A stretch of DNA of 9,031 bases. Origin: an uncultured Prevotella sp. GTDB taxonomy: Bacteria > Bacteroidota > Bacteroidia > Bacteroidales > Bacteroidaceae. Where the stretch lies: NCBI GenBank assembly GCA_902497035.1, contig CABVDL010000105.1, positions 1-9,031 of the forward strand, given 5' to 3'. Position 1 is the first letter of the stretch. Every line of letters starts with the position of its first letter. Under the pieces are notes generated by a model. That model saw only the letters and a list, made by a program, of their open reading frames with translations. It did not search any database and was not told the origin of the DNA. Below, piece after piece: positions 1 through 6,327 of this stretch. Both the position numbers and the translations under genes were made by a program.

Positions 1-7
1 ATTCCCC

Positions 8-19
8 CCATCCACCCCA
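8..19 (+). repeat. 12-base leader motif CCATCCACCCCA before first gene
   Basis: The C-rich sequence CCATCCACCCCA lies 4 bases before the start codon of the first gene. The same 12 bases occur twice more in the leader of the CoA-ligase gene (4418-4429 and 4436-4447). No purine-rich ribosome binding site is visible here, as is common in Bacteroidetes. Its role is unknown. It may be a dispersed intergenic repeat or a shared 5' leader element. Confidence 0.5.
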
Positions 20-23
20 AAAC

Positions 24-797
24 ATGAAAATCACCATTCTTCAACAAGACATCATCTGGGCCAGTCCCGAGGCCAACTGCCTTGCTGCCGACACGGCCAT
101 CGAAGCCCGTCCGGGCAGCGACATCTATGTGTTGCCCGAGATGTTCTCTACGGGGTTCGCCACCAAGCCAGCCGGCATCGCCGAGGCAAAGGGCTACAGC
201 CTTGCGTGGATGAGGCGCAAGGCGGCAGACACCGGAGCTGCCGTCTGCGGCAGCGTTGCCACGAAAGACGACGGCCGGTACTACAACCGCTTCTATTTTG
301 TTGAGCCGGACGGTAAGGTGACCTCCTACGACAAGCGCCACCTCTTCACCTATGGCGGAGAGGACAAGACGTTCACCGCCGGACAGCGGCGCCCCGTCAT
401 CACGTTCCGCGGCCTACGCATCCTTCCACAGATTTGCTACGACCTGCGCTTCCCCGCCTTCGCGCGCAACGGGCGGTACGGCACGCCCGACAATTACGAC
501 CTTATCATATATGTCGCCTCTTGGCCGCAGTCCCGTCGGCTGGCCTGGGACATGCTGCTCAGGGCCAGGGCCATCGAGAACCAGTGCTTTGTCGCTGGTG
601 TCAACCGCGTAGGCCGTGACCCGGGCAATGTGTACGACGGCGGGTCGGCCGTCATCGACCCTTGGGGAAACACGCTCTCGTCGTGTACCGACGGAAAGGT
701 GTCATCGGCTACCGCAGAGCTTGACCTGAGCGCCCTTGACGCCTTCTGCAAGACCTTCCCCGTACTCAACGACCGCGACGACTTCTCCTTGGACTAA
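24..797 (+). CDS. Nitrilase-superfamily hydrolase, probable omega-amidase (YafV/NIT2-like)
   Basis: This 257-residue protein is a carbon-nitrogen hydrolase. The superfamily triad is visible: Glu39 (in LPEMFSTGF), Lys104 (in YDKRHLF) and nucleophile Cys138 (in QICYDLRFP), with the usual extra Glu113 (in GGEDKTF). The length matches YafV/NIT2 omega-amidases. These cytosolic enzymes hydrolyse 2-oxoglutaramate or 2-oxosuccinamate, the products left when glutamine or asparagine donate amino groups, to the 2-oxo acid plus ammonia. There is no signal peptide. The stop is 15 bases before iorA, so it is probably the first or an early gene of the same operon. An aminotransferase two genes downstream fits the omega-amidase role. 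The family is secure. The exact amide substrate is inferred; another aliphatic amidase activity is possible. Confidence 0.88.
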   Translation: MKITILQQDIIWASPEANCLAADTAIEARPGSDIYVLPEMFSTGFATKPAGIAEAKGYSLAWMRRKAADTGAAVCGSVATKDDGRYYNRFYFVEPDGKVTSYDKRHLFTYGGEDKTFTAGQRRPVITFRGLRILPQICYDLRFPAFARNGRYGTPDNYDLIIYVASWPQSRRLAWDMLLRARAIENQCFVAGVNRVGRDPGNVYDGGSAVIDPWGNTLSSCTDGKVSSATAELDLSALDAFCKTFPVLNDRDDFSLD

Positions 798-812
798 GAA
801 ACACACAACGAT

Positions 813-2429
813 ATGAAACAACTGTTATTAGGCGATGAGGCCATAGCCCTCGGAGCCATAGACGCGGGCCTGTCCGGTGTCTATGCCTATCCCGGCACGC
901 CCTCAACCGAGATTACCGAATTTATACAGGCGCATCCGCTGACCCGTGAGCGCCATATCCATTGCCACTGGAGCTGCAACGAGAAGACGGCCATGGAGGC
1001 GGCCCTCGGCATGTCGTACAGTGGCAAGCGCGCTCTGGTCTGCATGAAGATGGTGGGCATGAACGTATGTGCCGACCCCTTTGTCAACTCAGCCATCACC
1101 GGCACCAACGGCGGACTGGTGGTGCTGGTGGCCGACGACCCGTCGATGCACTCCTCACAGAACGAGCAGGACACCCGCTTCTACGGGAAGTTTGCCATGA
1201 TTCCCATCCTTGAGCCGGGCAACCAGCAGGAGTGCTACGACATCATGGCCTACGCCTTCGACCTCTCCGAGCGGCTCAGGCTGCCCGTGCTCATGCGCAT
1301 CGTCACGCGTCTGGCCCACTCGCGCGCGGCCGTCGAGGTGACCGATGAGGCCCGGCCGTGCAACGCGCTCGCCCCCGACGAGTGGGTGCGCACGGGTCCG
1401 CCGTCGCGCTGGGTGCTGCTGCCTGCCGTGGCCCGCCGCAACTACGCGGGACTCGTGGACAAGCAGCAGGACCTGGAGAAAGACGCCGAAAACTCGGGAC
1501 TCAACCGGCTCGAGACCATCGACGGCAAGGGACTGGGCATCGTCGCCGCGGGCATCGGCTACAACTATGTGAGGGAGGCACGGCCAACGGGAGTCTCCGC
1601 CATTCTGAAGATTTCGCAGTATCCGCTGCCCAAGGCACAGGTTGCCGCCTTGACCAGGATGAGCGACCGCATCCTCGTCGTCGAGGACGGACAGCCGTTT
1701 ATCGAGGAGGCCATCCGCGGACTTCTCGGCAAGGACTACCCCGTGACAGGCCGCCTCACCGGCGACTTGCCGCGTACGGGCGAGCTCAATCCCGACTACG
1801 TGCGCAAGGCGCTGGGCCGCGACGTGGAGATTGCCTTTGAGGAGGAAAAGGACGTGGTGGGCCGCCCGCCGCAGCTCTGCCAGGGATGCGGCCACCGCGA
1901 CGTCTACGGCGCCATCGACGAGATTATCAAGGAATATCCCAATGCCCGCATCTTCGGCGACATTGGCTGCTACTCCTTAGGTGCGCTGAAGCCTTTCTCT
2001 GCCCTGTCAACCAACGTCTGCATGGGAGCGTCCATCACAATGGCCAAGGGTTCGGCCGATGCAGGACTTGGTCCGGCCATCGCCGTCATCGGCGACTCCA
2101 CGTTCACCCACAGCGGCATGACGGGACTGCTCGACGCCGTCAATGAGCAGGCCGACATCACCGTCGTCATCTCCGACAACCTCACCACAGCCATGACCGG
2201 CGGACAGCCATCGGCCGGCACCAATAAGTTTGAACAGATCTGCATTGCCCTCGGCGTGGCGCCCGAGCATGTTCGCGTGGTGACCCCCACGCCGAAGAAC
2301 ATGCCCGCCATCGTCGCGATGCTGCGCGAGGAAATCGCCTACAAGGGCGTGAGCGTCATCATCCCACGCAGGGAGTGCATGCAGACGCTGGCAAGGAAAA
2401 TGAGGGCTAAACGAAACCAAAAGCAATGA
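813..2429 (+). CDS. iorA: Indolepyruvate (arylpyruvate):ferredoxin oxidoreductase alpha subunit
   Basis: IorA is the thiamine-diphosphate (TPP) subunit of the cytosolic 2-oxoacid oxidoreductase that interconverts arylpyruvate + CoA and arylacetyl-CoA + CO2 with reduced ferredoxin. The N-terminal pyrimidine-binding domain (about 1-190) has GDEAIALGAIDAG, YPGTPSTEI and the TPP-activating Glu57 in NEKTA. The C-terminal TPP domain (about 345-525) has LCQGCGHRD (Cys356, Cys359), FGDIGCYSLG, and the metal/diphosphate motif GDSTFTHSG at 427 followed by Asn456. At 538 residues it is shorter than the well-studied archaeal IorA of roughly 640: it stops right after the TPP domain, with a Lys/Arg-rich tail in place of the ferredoxin-like 2[4Fe-4S] domain. 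The last 4 bases (ATGA) overlap the start of iorB, implying translational coupling. The aromatic substrate is inferred from family and neighbours. Confidence 0.93.
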   Translation: MKQLLLGDEAIALGAIDAGLSGVYAYPGTPSTEITEFIQAHPLTRERHIHCHWSCNEKTAMEAALGMSYSGKRALVCMKMVGMNVCADPFVNSAITGTNGGLVVLVADDPSMHSSQNEQDTRFYGKFAMIPILEPGNQQECYDIMAYAFDLSERLRLPVLMRIVTRLAHSRAAVEVTDEARPCNALAPDEWVRTGPPSRWVLLPAVARRNYAGLVDKQQDLEKDAENSGLNRLETIDGKGLGIVAAGIGYNYVREARPTGVSAILKISQYPLPKAQVAALTRMSDRILVVEDGQPFIEEAIRGLLGKDYPVTGRLTGDLPRTGELNPDYVRKALGRDVEIAFEEEKDVVGRPPQLCQGCGHRDVYGAIDEIIKEYPNARIFGDIGCYSLGALKPFSALSTNVCMGASITMAKGSADAGLGPAIAVIGDSTFTHSGMTGLLDAVNEQADITVVISDNLTTAMTGGQPSAGTNKFEQICIALGVAPEHVRVVTPTPKNMPAIVAMLREEIAYKGVSVIIPRRECMQTLARKMRAKRNQKQ

Positions 2430-3004
2430 AGAAAGACATTATACTTTGCGGCGTTGGAGGACAGGGCATCCTCTCCATCGCCACGGTCATCGGTGAGGCC
2501 GCCACTGAGGCGGGCATCAATCTCAAGCAGGCTGAGGTCCACGGCATGAGTCAGCGGGGAGGCGACGTGCAGAGCAACCTCAGGCTTAGCACAGACACCA
2601 TCTACAGCGACCTCATTCCTAAAGGTGAGGCCGACATCATCATCGCCATGGAACCCATGGAGGCCCTGCGCTACGTGCCTTTTCTCAGCAAGGACGGATG
2701 GGTCGTCACCTCGTCGGAGCCGCTGGTCAACATCCCCAACTATCCCGATACCGGCAAGCTTATCGCCGATATCGAAGCGTTGCCCCACCACCGTCTGCTG
2801 CCCATCAGCCAGCTGGCGCGAGAGGCCAGCACGCCCAAGAGTGCCAATATGCTGCTGTTGGGCATGGTGGCCGACCTCATCGGCCTCGTCACGCCCGACA
2901 ACCTGCTGTCGGCTATTGCCGCTGTTTTCGCCCGTAAGGGCGAGGCCGTGGTCGAGGCCAACCGACAGGCGTTCCTCTTAGGACAGAAAGGAATAGCGCT
3001 ATGA
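2426..3004 (+). CDS. iorB: Indolepyruvate:ferredoxin oxidoreductase beta subunit
   Basis: This 192-residue protein is the partner subunit of IorA and belongs to the pyruvate/2-oxoacid oxidoreductase gamma-domain family. The N-terminal GVGGQG (residues 9-14) and the EVHGMSQRGGDV segment (37-48) are the family hallmarks, and the length is normal. It contains no CxxCxxC cluster, so it does not supply the iron-sulfur centres missing from this IorA. It overlaps iorA by ATGA at its start and the aminotransferase by ATGA at its end, so the three genes are probably translated in a coupled way and made in matched amounts. The start at 2426 is fixed by the overlap and by the conserved MKKDIILCGVGGQG beginning. 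Confidence 0.93.
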   Translation: MKKDIILCGVGGQGILSIATVIGEAATEAGINLKQAEVHGMSQRGGDVQSNLRLSTDTIYSDLIPKGEADIIIAMEPMEALRYVPFLSKDGWVVTSSEPLVNIPNYPDTGKLIADIEALPHHRLLPISQLAREASTPKSANMLLLGMVADLIGLVTPDNLLSAIAAVFARKGEAVVEANRQAFLLGQKGIAL

Positions 3005-4305
3005 AGATATTCTCAGATGAGCAGGTCAGCAAGGCCTGCAAGGTCAACAATGTGGCCGACCTGGCTCATTCCACCATCGGCGAGGTGCTGCTCGTGGCGC
3101 AATACCTCGAGCAGACCACGGGCATCCCGTTCATCCGCATGGACCAGGGGTCGCCCGGGCTGCCCGTCAACCGCTACGGCGTGGAGGCCGAGAAAGTCGC
3201 GCTTGACCGTGGCGTGGGCAGTCAGTATCCTGCCGCATCGGGCGTGAGGGAACTGAAGGAGGCCGCCCACGAGTTTGTGAAAGCTTTCATCAATATCGAC
3301 ATCTCTGCCCGTGCCTGCGTGCCAACGGTGGGGTCGGTGATGGGCAGTTTCGGCGCCTTCATCGGCTGCACCCAGCGGTTGCCGGGCAAGAACAAGATAC
3401 TCTTCCTCGACCCGGGCTTCCCCATCATGCAGTCACAGTTGCGCATCCTCGGCATAGGGTGGAAAGAGTTTGACATCTATTCCTGCCGCGGCGAGGGCCT
3501 GCGCGACCGTCTTGAGGAACAGCTCAGGGACGGTGACGTGGCCGCCATCCTCTACAGCAATCCCAACAACCCTGCATGGATATGCCTGGAGGAGAGTGAA
3601 CTGAAGATTGTCGGCGAGCTGGCCACGAAATACGATGCTGTGGTCATTGAGGATCTGGCTTATTTCTGCATGGACTACCGCACCGACCTCGGCCATCCCT
3701 ACCAGCCGCCATACGTGCCTACGGTGGCGCGCTATACCGACAACTATATTCTCCTGCTGTCGAGCTCTAAGATCTTCAGTTATGCCGGCCAGCGCATTGC
3801 GCTGATGTGCATGAGCGACAAGCTCTTCGATACCTATTATCCCGCCTTGCAGCAGCGCTATCATGATGCGGGCGTCTTCGGCACGACGATGATAGCCGAG
3901 ATACTCTATATGATTACGAGCGGCTGCACGGCCAGCACACAGTACGGCTACGCCGAGATGCTGCGGCTGAGCTGCGAGGGCAAGATCAACTTTGTCGAGG
4001 ACACGCGCGAGTATGAGCGGCGGGCGCACAGGATGAAGGCCATCTTCCTCAGACACGGCTTCCACATCGTCTATGACCGCGATGTCACGCAGCCCGTGGG
4101 CGACGGCTTCTTCTTCACCATCGGCTACGGCTCGATGACCGGCGGCGAGCTGGTCAGGGAACTCATGGCCTACGGTGTCAGCGGCATCTCGCTCGACACC
4201 ACGGGCAGCAATGAGCGTGGCGTGCGGGCCTGCACCAGCCGCATGCGCGACGAGCTATACCCCGTCCTCGAGGAGAGAATGACCGCCTTTGAGCAAGACC
4301 ATTAG
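3001..4305 (+). CDS. PLP-dependent class I/II aminotransferase (probably aromatic or glutamine/2-oxo acid)
   Basis: This 434-residue protein is a fold-type I aminotransferase. The PLP-binding elements appear in order: the substrate-side Asn190 in SNPNNP, Asp218 and Tyr221 in EDLAY, the Schiff-base Lys257 in SSSKIFSYAGQR, and a likely carboxylate-binding Arg409 in GVRACTSR. The N-terminal MDQGSPGLPVNRYGVEAE region and SQYPAASGVRELKEA are also typical. It is cytosolic. Position between iorB (ATGA overlap) and a PaaK-type ligase suggests that it interconverts aromatic amino acids and the arylpyruvates handled by IorAB. With the omega-amidase at the operon start, glutamine is a plausible amino donor. 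Substrate specificity cannot be read from the sequence alone. The start is set by the overlap with iorB. Confidence 0.9.
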   Translation: MKIFSDEQVSKACKVNNVADLAHSTIGEVLLVAQYLEQTTGIPFIRMDQGSPGLPVNRYGVEAEKVALDRGVGSQYPAASGVRELKEAAHEFVKAFINIDISARACVPTVGSVMGSFGAFIGCTQRLPGKNKILFLDPGFPIMQSQLRILGIGWKEFDIYSCRGEGLRDRLEEQLRDGDVAAILYSNPNNPAWICLEESELKIVGELATKYDAVVIEDLAYFCMDYRTDLGHPYQPPYVPTVARYTDNYILLLSSSKIFSYAGQRIALMCMSDKLFDTYYPALQQRYHDAGVFGTTMIAEILYMITSGCTASTQYGYAEMLRLSCEGKINFVEDTREYERRAHRMKAIFLRHGFHIVYDRDVTQPVGDGFFFTIGYGSMTGGELVRELMAYGVSGISLDTTGSNERGVRACTSRMRDELYPVLEERMTAFEQDH

Positions 4306-4316
4306 CCTCTCCCCGG

Positions 4317-4337
4317 CTCCCCCCGAAAGGAGGGGAG
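4317..4337 (+). other. GC-rich hairpin with GAAA tetraloop, 12 bases after the aminotransferase gene
   Basis: CTCCCC-CC-GAAA-GG-A-GGGGAG folds into an 8-bp stem with one bulged A and a GAAA (GNRA-type) loop. It lies just after the aminotransferase stop. No U-run follows, so a classical intrinsic terminator is unlikely. It could be a processing or mRNA-stabilising element, or part of a dispersed C/G-rich intergenic repeat of the kind scattered in Bacteroidetes genomes (recalled, not searched). Confidence 0.6.
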
Positions 4338-4359
4338 GAAAGTACCCTCTCAGCCTTTC

Positions 4360-4395
4360 GTCCGTCCCGTTCTGTGCGTCCGTCCCGTTCTGTGC
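4360..4395. repeat. Perfect 18-bp tandem duplication (GTCCGTCCCGTTCTGTGC x2)
   Basis: GTCCGTCCCGTTCTGTGC occurs at 4360-4377 and again, identical, at 4378-4395. It lies in the spacer between the aminotransferase and CoA-ligase genes, between two hairpins. No open reading frame in the spacer accounts for it. An 18-bp period is also used by the unrelated second tandem repeat downstream. Confidence 0.9.
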
Positions 4396-4415
4396 CGCGC
4401 CTTTTCAAGGCGCGG
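4395..4415 (+). other. Perfect 9-bp inverted repeat (strong hairpin)
   Basis: CCGCGCCTT (4395-4403), a TTC loop, then AAGGCGCGG (4407-4415) form a perfect 9-bp, mostly G-C stem with a 3-base loop. On the + strand it is followed by TCCCATCC, without a T-run, so it is not a standard terminator. Inside an operon it could cause partial attenuation, set an mRNA processing point, or be the palindromic core of a repeat element. Confidence 0.75.
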
Positions 4416-4417
4416 TC

Positions 4418-4453
4418 CCATCCACCCCATAATCCCCATCCACCCCATAATCC
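4418..4453. repeat. Perfect 18-bp tandem duplication (CCATCCACCCCATAATCC x2) before paaK
   Basis: CCATCCACCCCATAATCC occurs at 4418-4435 and, identical, at 4436-4453. A degenerate third start (CCATTCCCCATG) runs into the paaK start codon. Its first 12 bases match the leader of the first gene of the window (8-19). This C-rich tract forms the immediate 5' leader of the CoA-ligase gene and has no purine-rich Shine-Dalgarno sequence. Confidence 0.9.
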
Positions 4454-4462
4454 CCATTCCCC

Positions 4463-5812
4463 ATGACCTACAACCCTTATTATTCCCCAGACCTTGAGAC
4501 CCTTCCCCGTGAAGCGCTCGAGGCCCTTCAGCTGCAGCGCCTCCGAGCCACCGTCGCCCGCTGCATGAACAACCCTTTCTACAAACAGCGCCTCGAGGCT
4601 GCCCACGCCACCCCAGACAAGCTTAAGACCCTCGACGACCTGCGCCGCATCCCCTTCACCACGAAGCAGGACCTGCGCGACAACTACCCCTTCGGCCTGG
4701 CCTCTGCTCCGCTGCGCGACTGCGTGCGCCTGCACTCGTCGAGCGGCACCACCGGCACGCCGACCGTCATCCTCCACACCCAGCACGACCTCGACGTGTG
4801 GGCCGACCTCGTAGCCCGTAGCCTGTGGATGGTGGGCGCGCGTCCCGAGGATGTCTTCCAGAACACCTCCGGCTACGGCATGTTCACCGGCGGCCTGGGC
4901 TTTCAGTATGGCGCCGAGCGTTTGGGCATGCTCACAGTACCGGCCGCAGCGGGCAACACCAAGCGGCAAATCAAGTTCATGCGCGACTTCGGCACCACTG
5001 TCGTCCACATCATCCCCAGCTACGCCACGCGCGTTAAGGAGGTGATGGACCAGGAGGGCGTTGACCCGCGGCGCGACACCAAGCTCCGTATCCTCGCCAT
5101 CGGCGCCGAACCTCACAGCAACGAGCAGCGTATGCGCATAGAGCGCATGCTCGGCGTGAGGGCCTACAACTCATTCGGCATGAGCGAGATGCAGGGTCCC
5201 GGCGTGGGCTTCGAGTGCGATGCCTGCCGACAGAGCGAGGAGAGCGGCGGCCCGGGCGGCTTCCATATCTGGGAAGACTGCTACATCGTCGAGATTGTCA
5301 ATCCAGAGACCCTGGAGCCGGTGCCTGACGGTGAGATGGGCGAGCTGGTGATGACGAGCATCAACCGCGAGGCCATGCCGCTGCTGCGCTACCGCACGCG
5401 CGACCTCACGAGGAAGATACCCGGCCTCTGCCCCTGCGGACGCACCCACGTGCGCGTAGACCGCCTGCGCGGCCGTTCCGACGACATGATTGTCCTCAAG
5501 GGTGTCAACATCTTCCCCATCCAGGTGGAGAAAATTCTGATGGGCTTCAAGGAACTGGGCAGCCAGTATCTGATCAACCTCAATACCGAGGAAGACAACG
5601 ACGCCATGACCGTGTCGGTGGAACTGGCACAGGACTTCACCACCGACGACTATGGACTGCTGCAGTCGCTCACCAAGCGCATTGCCCGTGCCCTGCACGA
5701 CGAGATACTTCTCACGCCGCACGTCAGGCTCGTGCCTTTCGGCTCACTGCCCACTACCGACGGCAAGGCCGTGCGCGTCATCGACAACCGTGACTTCTTA
5801 AAAGAAAAATAA
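4463..5812 (+). CDS. paaK: Phenylacetate (arylacetate)-CoA ligase
   Basis: This 449-residue cytosolic adenylate-forming enzyme activates phenylacetate or related arylacetates (indoleacetate, 4-hydroxyphenylacetate) to CoA thioesters with ATP. The AMP-binding loop is SSSGTTGTP (92-100). Other PaaK features are FTTKQDLRDNYPFGL near the N-terminus, YNSFGMSEM in the core, YRTRDLT, GRSDDMIVLKGVNIFP (337 onwards) at the hinge, and GKAVRV near the C-terminus with the likely catalytic Lys. Length fits the family. Two cysteine pairs, CDAC (252/255) and CPC (323/325) with His329 nearby, might bind a metal. It follows a 157-base structured spacer after the aminotransferase and lies 2 bases before the ACT gene. 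With IorAB it links free arylacetates to arylpyruvates. Which aryl acid it prefers cannot be told. Confidence 0.93.
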   Translation: MTYNPYYSPDLETLPREALEALQLQRLRATVARCMNNPFYKQRLEAAHATPDKLKTLDDLRRIPFTTKQDLRDNYPFGLASAPLRDCVRLHSSSGTTGTPTVILHTQHDLDVWADLVARSLWMVGARPEDVFQNTSGYGMFTGGLGFQYGAERLGMLTVPAAAGNTKRQIKFMRDFGTTVVHIIPSYATRVKEVMDQEGVDPRRDTKLRILAIGAEPHSNEQRMRIERMLGVRAYNSFGMSEMQGPGVGFECDACRQSEESGGPGGFHIWEDCYIVEIVNPETLEPVPDGEMGELVMTSINREAMPLLRYRTRDLTRKIPGLCPCGRTHVRVDRLRGRSDDMIVLKGVNIFPIQVEKILMGFKELGSQYLINLNTEEDNDAMTVSVELAQDFTTDDYGLLQSLTKRIARALHDEILLTPHVRLVPFGSLPTTDGKAVRVIDNRDFLKEK

Positions 5813-5814
5813 TT

Positions 5815-6249
5815 ATGATCAGCCAGTTATCCATATTCGTAGAAAACAGGCCAGGCGCCCTGGAACAAGTGCTGCGCCTCTTTAAGGAATCCAATATCGA
5901 CCTCGTGACCACCACCCTTGCCGACACGCAGGACTTCGGTCTCTTCCGCGTCATCTGCGCCGATCCGCACCGCGCCTGCCTCGTGCTGAGGGAAAACGGC
6001 ATCACCGTGACGCTGACCCAGGTGCAGGCCATTGAGCTCGACAACCGCCCCGGCATGGCCGCCGACGCCTTGCAGACCTTTGCCGCCGATGCCCTCAACG
6101 TGCGCTACATGTACTCCTTCCTGCTCGGCGGCAAGGGCATCCTCGTGCTGCGCACCGACAATGTCGATGAGGCCTCACGGCTCATCAGCGCCAAGGGCTT
6201 TAAGACCATCAATGACGAAGACCTCCGCAAGATTATTACCGGGCTTTAG
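5815..6249 (+). CDS. Tandem ACT-domain protein, probable aromatic amino acid sensor
   Basis: This 144-residue protein consists only of two ACT domains. Each opens with the ligand-loop signature: ENRPG at residues 10-14 and DNRPG at 76-80, the latter followed by MAADALQTF. There is no catalytic or DNA-binding part. ACT domains bind amino acids and pass the signal to a partner protein. The gene starts 2 bases after paaK, so it is co-transcribed and probably co-translated. Stand-alone double-ACT proteins of this size are often found beside paaK and ior genes in anaerobes (recalled association). The likely job is feedback control of PaaK or another operon enzyme by an aromatic amino acid; partner and ligand are inferred. 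It is the last gene of the operon. Confidence 0.88.
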   Translation: MISQLSIFVENRPGALEQVLRLFKESNIDLVTTTLADTQDFGLFRVICADPHRACLVLRENGITVTLTQVQAIELDNRPGMAADALQTFAADALNVRYMYSFLLGGKGILVLRTDNVDEASRLISAKGFKTINDEDLRKIITGL

Positions 6250-6252
6250 TCA

Positions 6253-6291
6253 TTGGTAAGGCTGTTATTGCGCCCTTGGTAATGCCGTTAT
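6253..6291. repeat. Short imperfect direct repeat TTGGTAAnGCnGTTAT x2
   Basis: TTGGTAAGGCTGTTAT (6253-6268) and TTGGTAATGCCGTTAT (6276-6291) differ at two positions and are offset by 23 bases. They lie just after the stop of the ACT gene, in the convergent gap before the BspA-like remnant. The function is unknown. The copies are too short and too few to call an array. Confidence 0.5.
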
Positions 6292-6295
6292 GTCA

Positions 6296-6317
6296 TGCCT
6301 AAGGGCAATTTTAGGCA
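6296..6317. terminator. Possible weak hairpin in convergent intergenic gap
   Basis: TGCCTAA (6296-6302) and TTAGGCA (6311-6317) form a 7-bp perfect stem with an 8-base loop. It lies 47 bases after the ACT gene stop and 11 bases beyond the stop of the opposing BspA-like remnant, so it is placed where a shared bidirectional terminator would be. Neither strand has a clear T-run after the stem, so termination is only a guess from position. Confidence 0.3.
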
Positions 6318-6327
6318 AAGCGATTTG

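Noticed and set aside
1155..1895. 246-codon minus-strand open frame inside iorA
   Set aside because: It lies opposite the conserved TPP-enzyme coding sequence; long antisense frames are expected in GC-rich DNA, and the translation has no recognisable motif.
4306..4462. CRISPR array or intrinsic terminator in the structured spacer
   Set aside because: Repeats are tandem without spacers and only two copies each, and neither hairpin is followed by a T-run.
4178..5116. 312-codon minus-strand open frame across the aminotransferase end, the spacer and paaK
   Set aside because: It covers two well-supported + strand genes; its Gly/Arg-rich repetitive part (WGLWGGW, TERDGR) is just the antisense of the tandem repeats and hairpins.
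6253..6291. Attachment-site-like direct repeats bordering an inserted element
   Set aside because: The two copies are only 23 bases apart with no element between them and no integrase or tRNA nearby.
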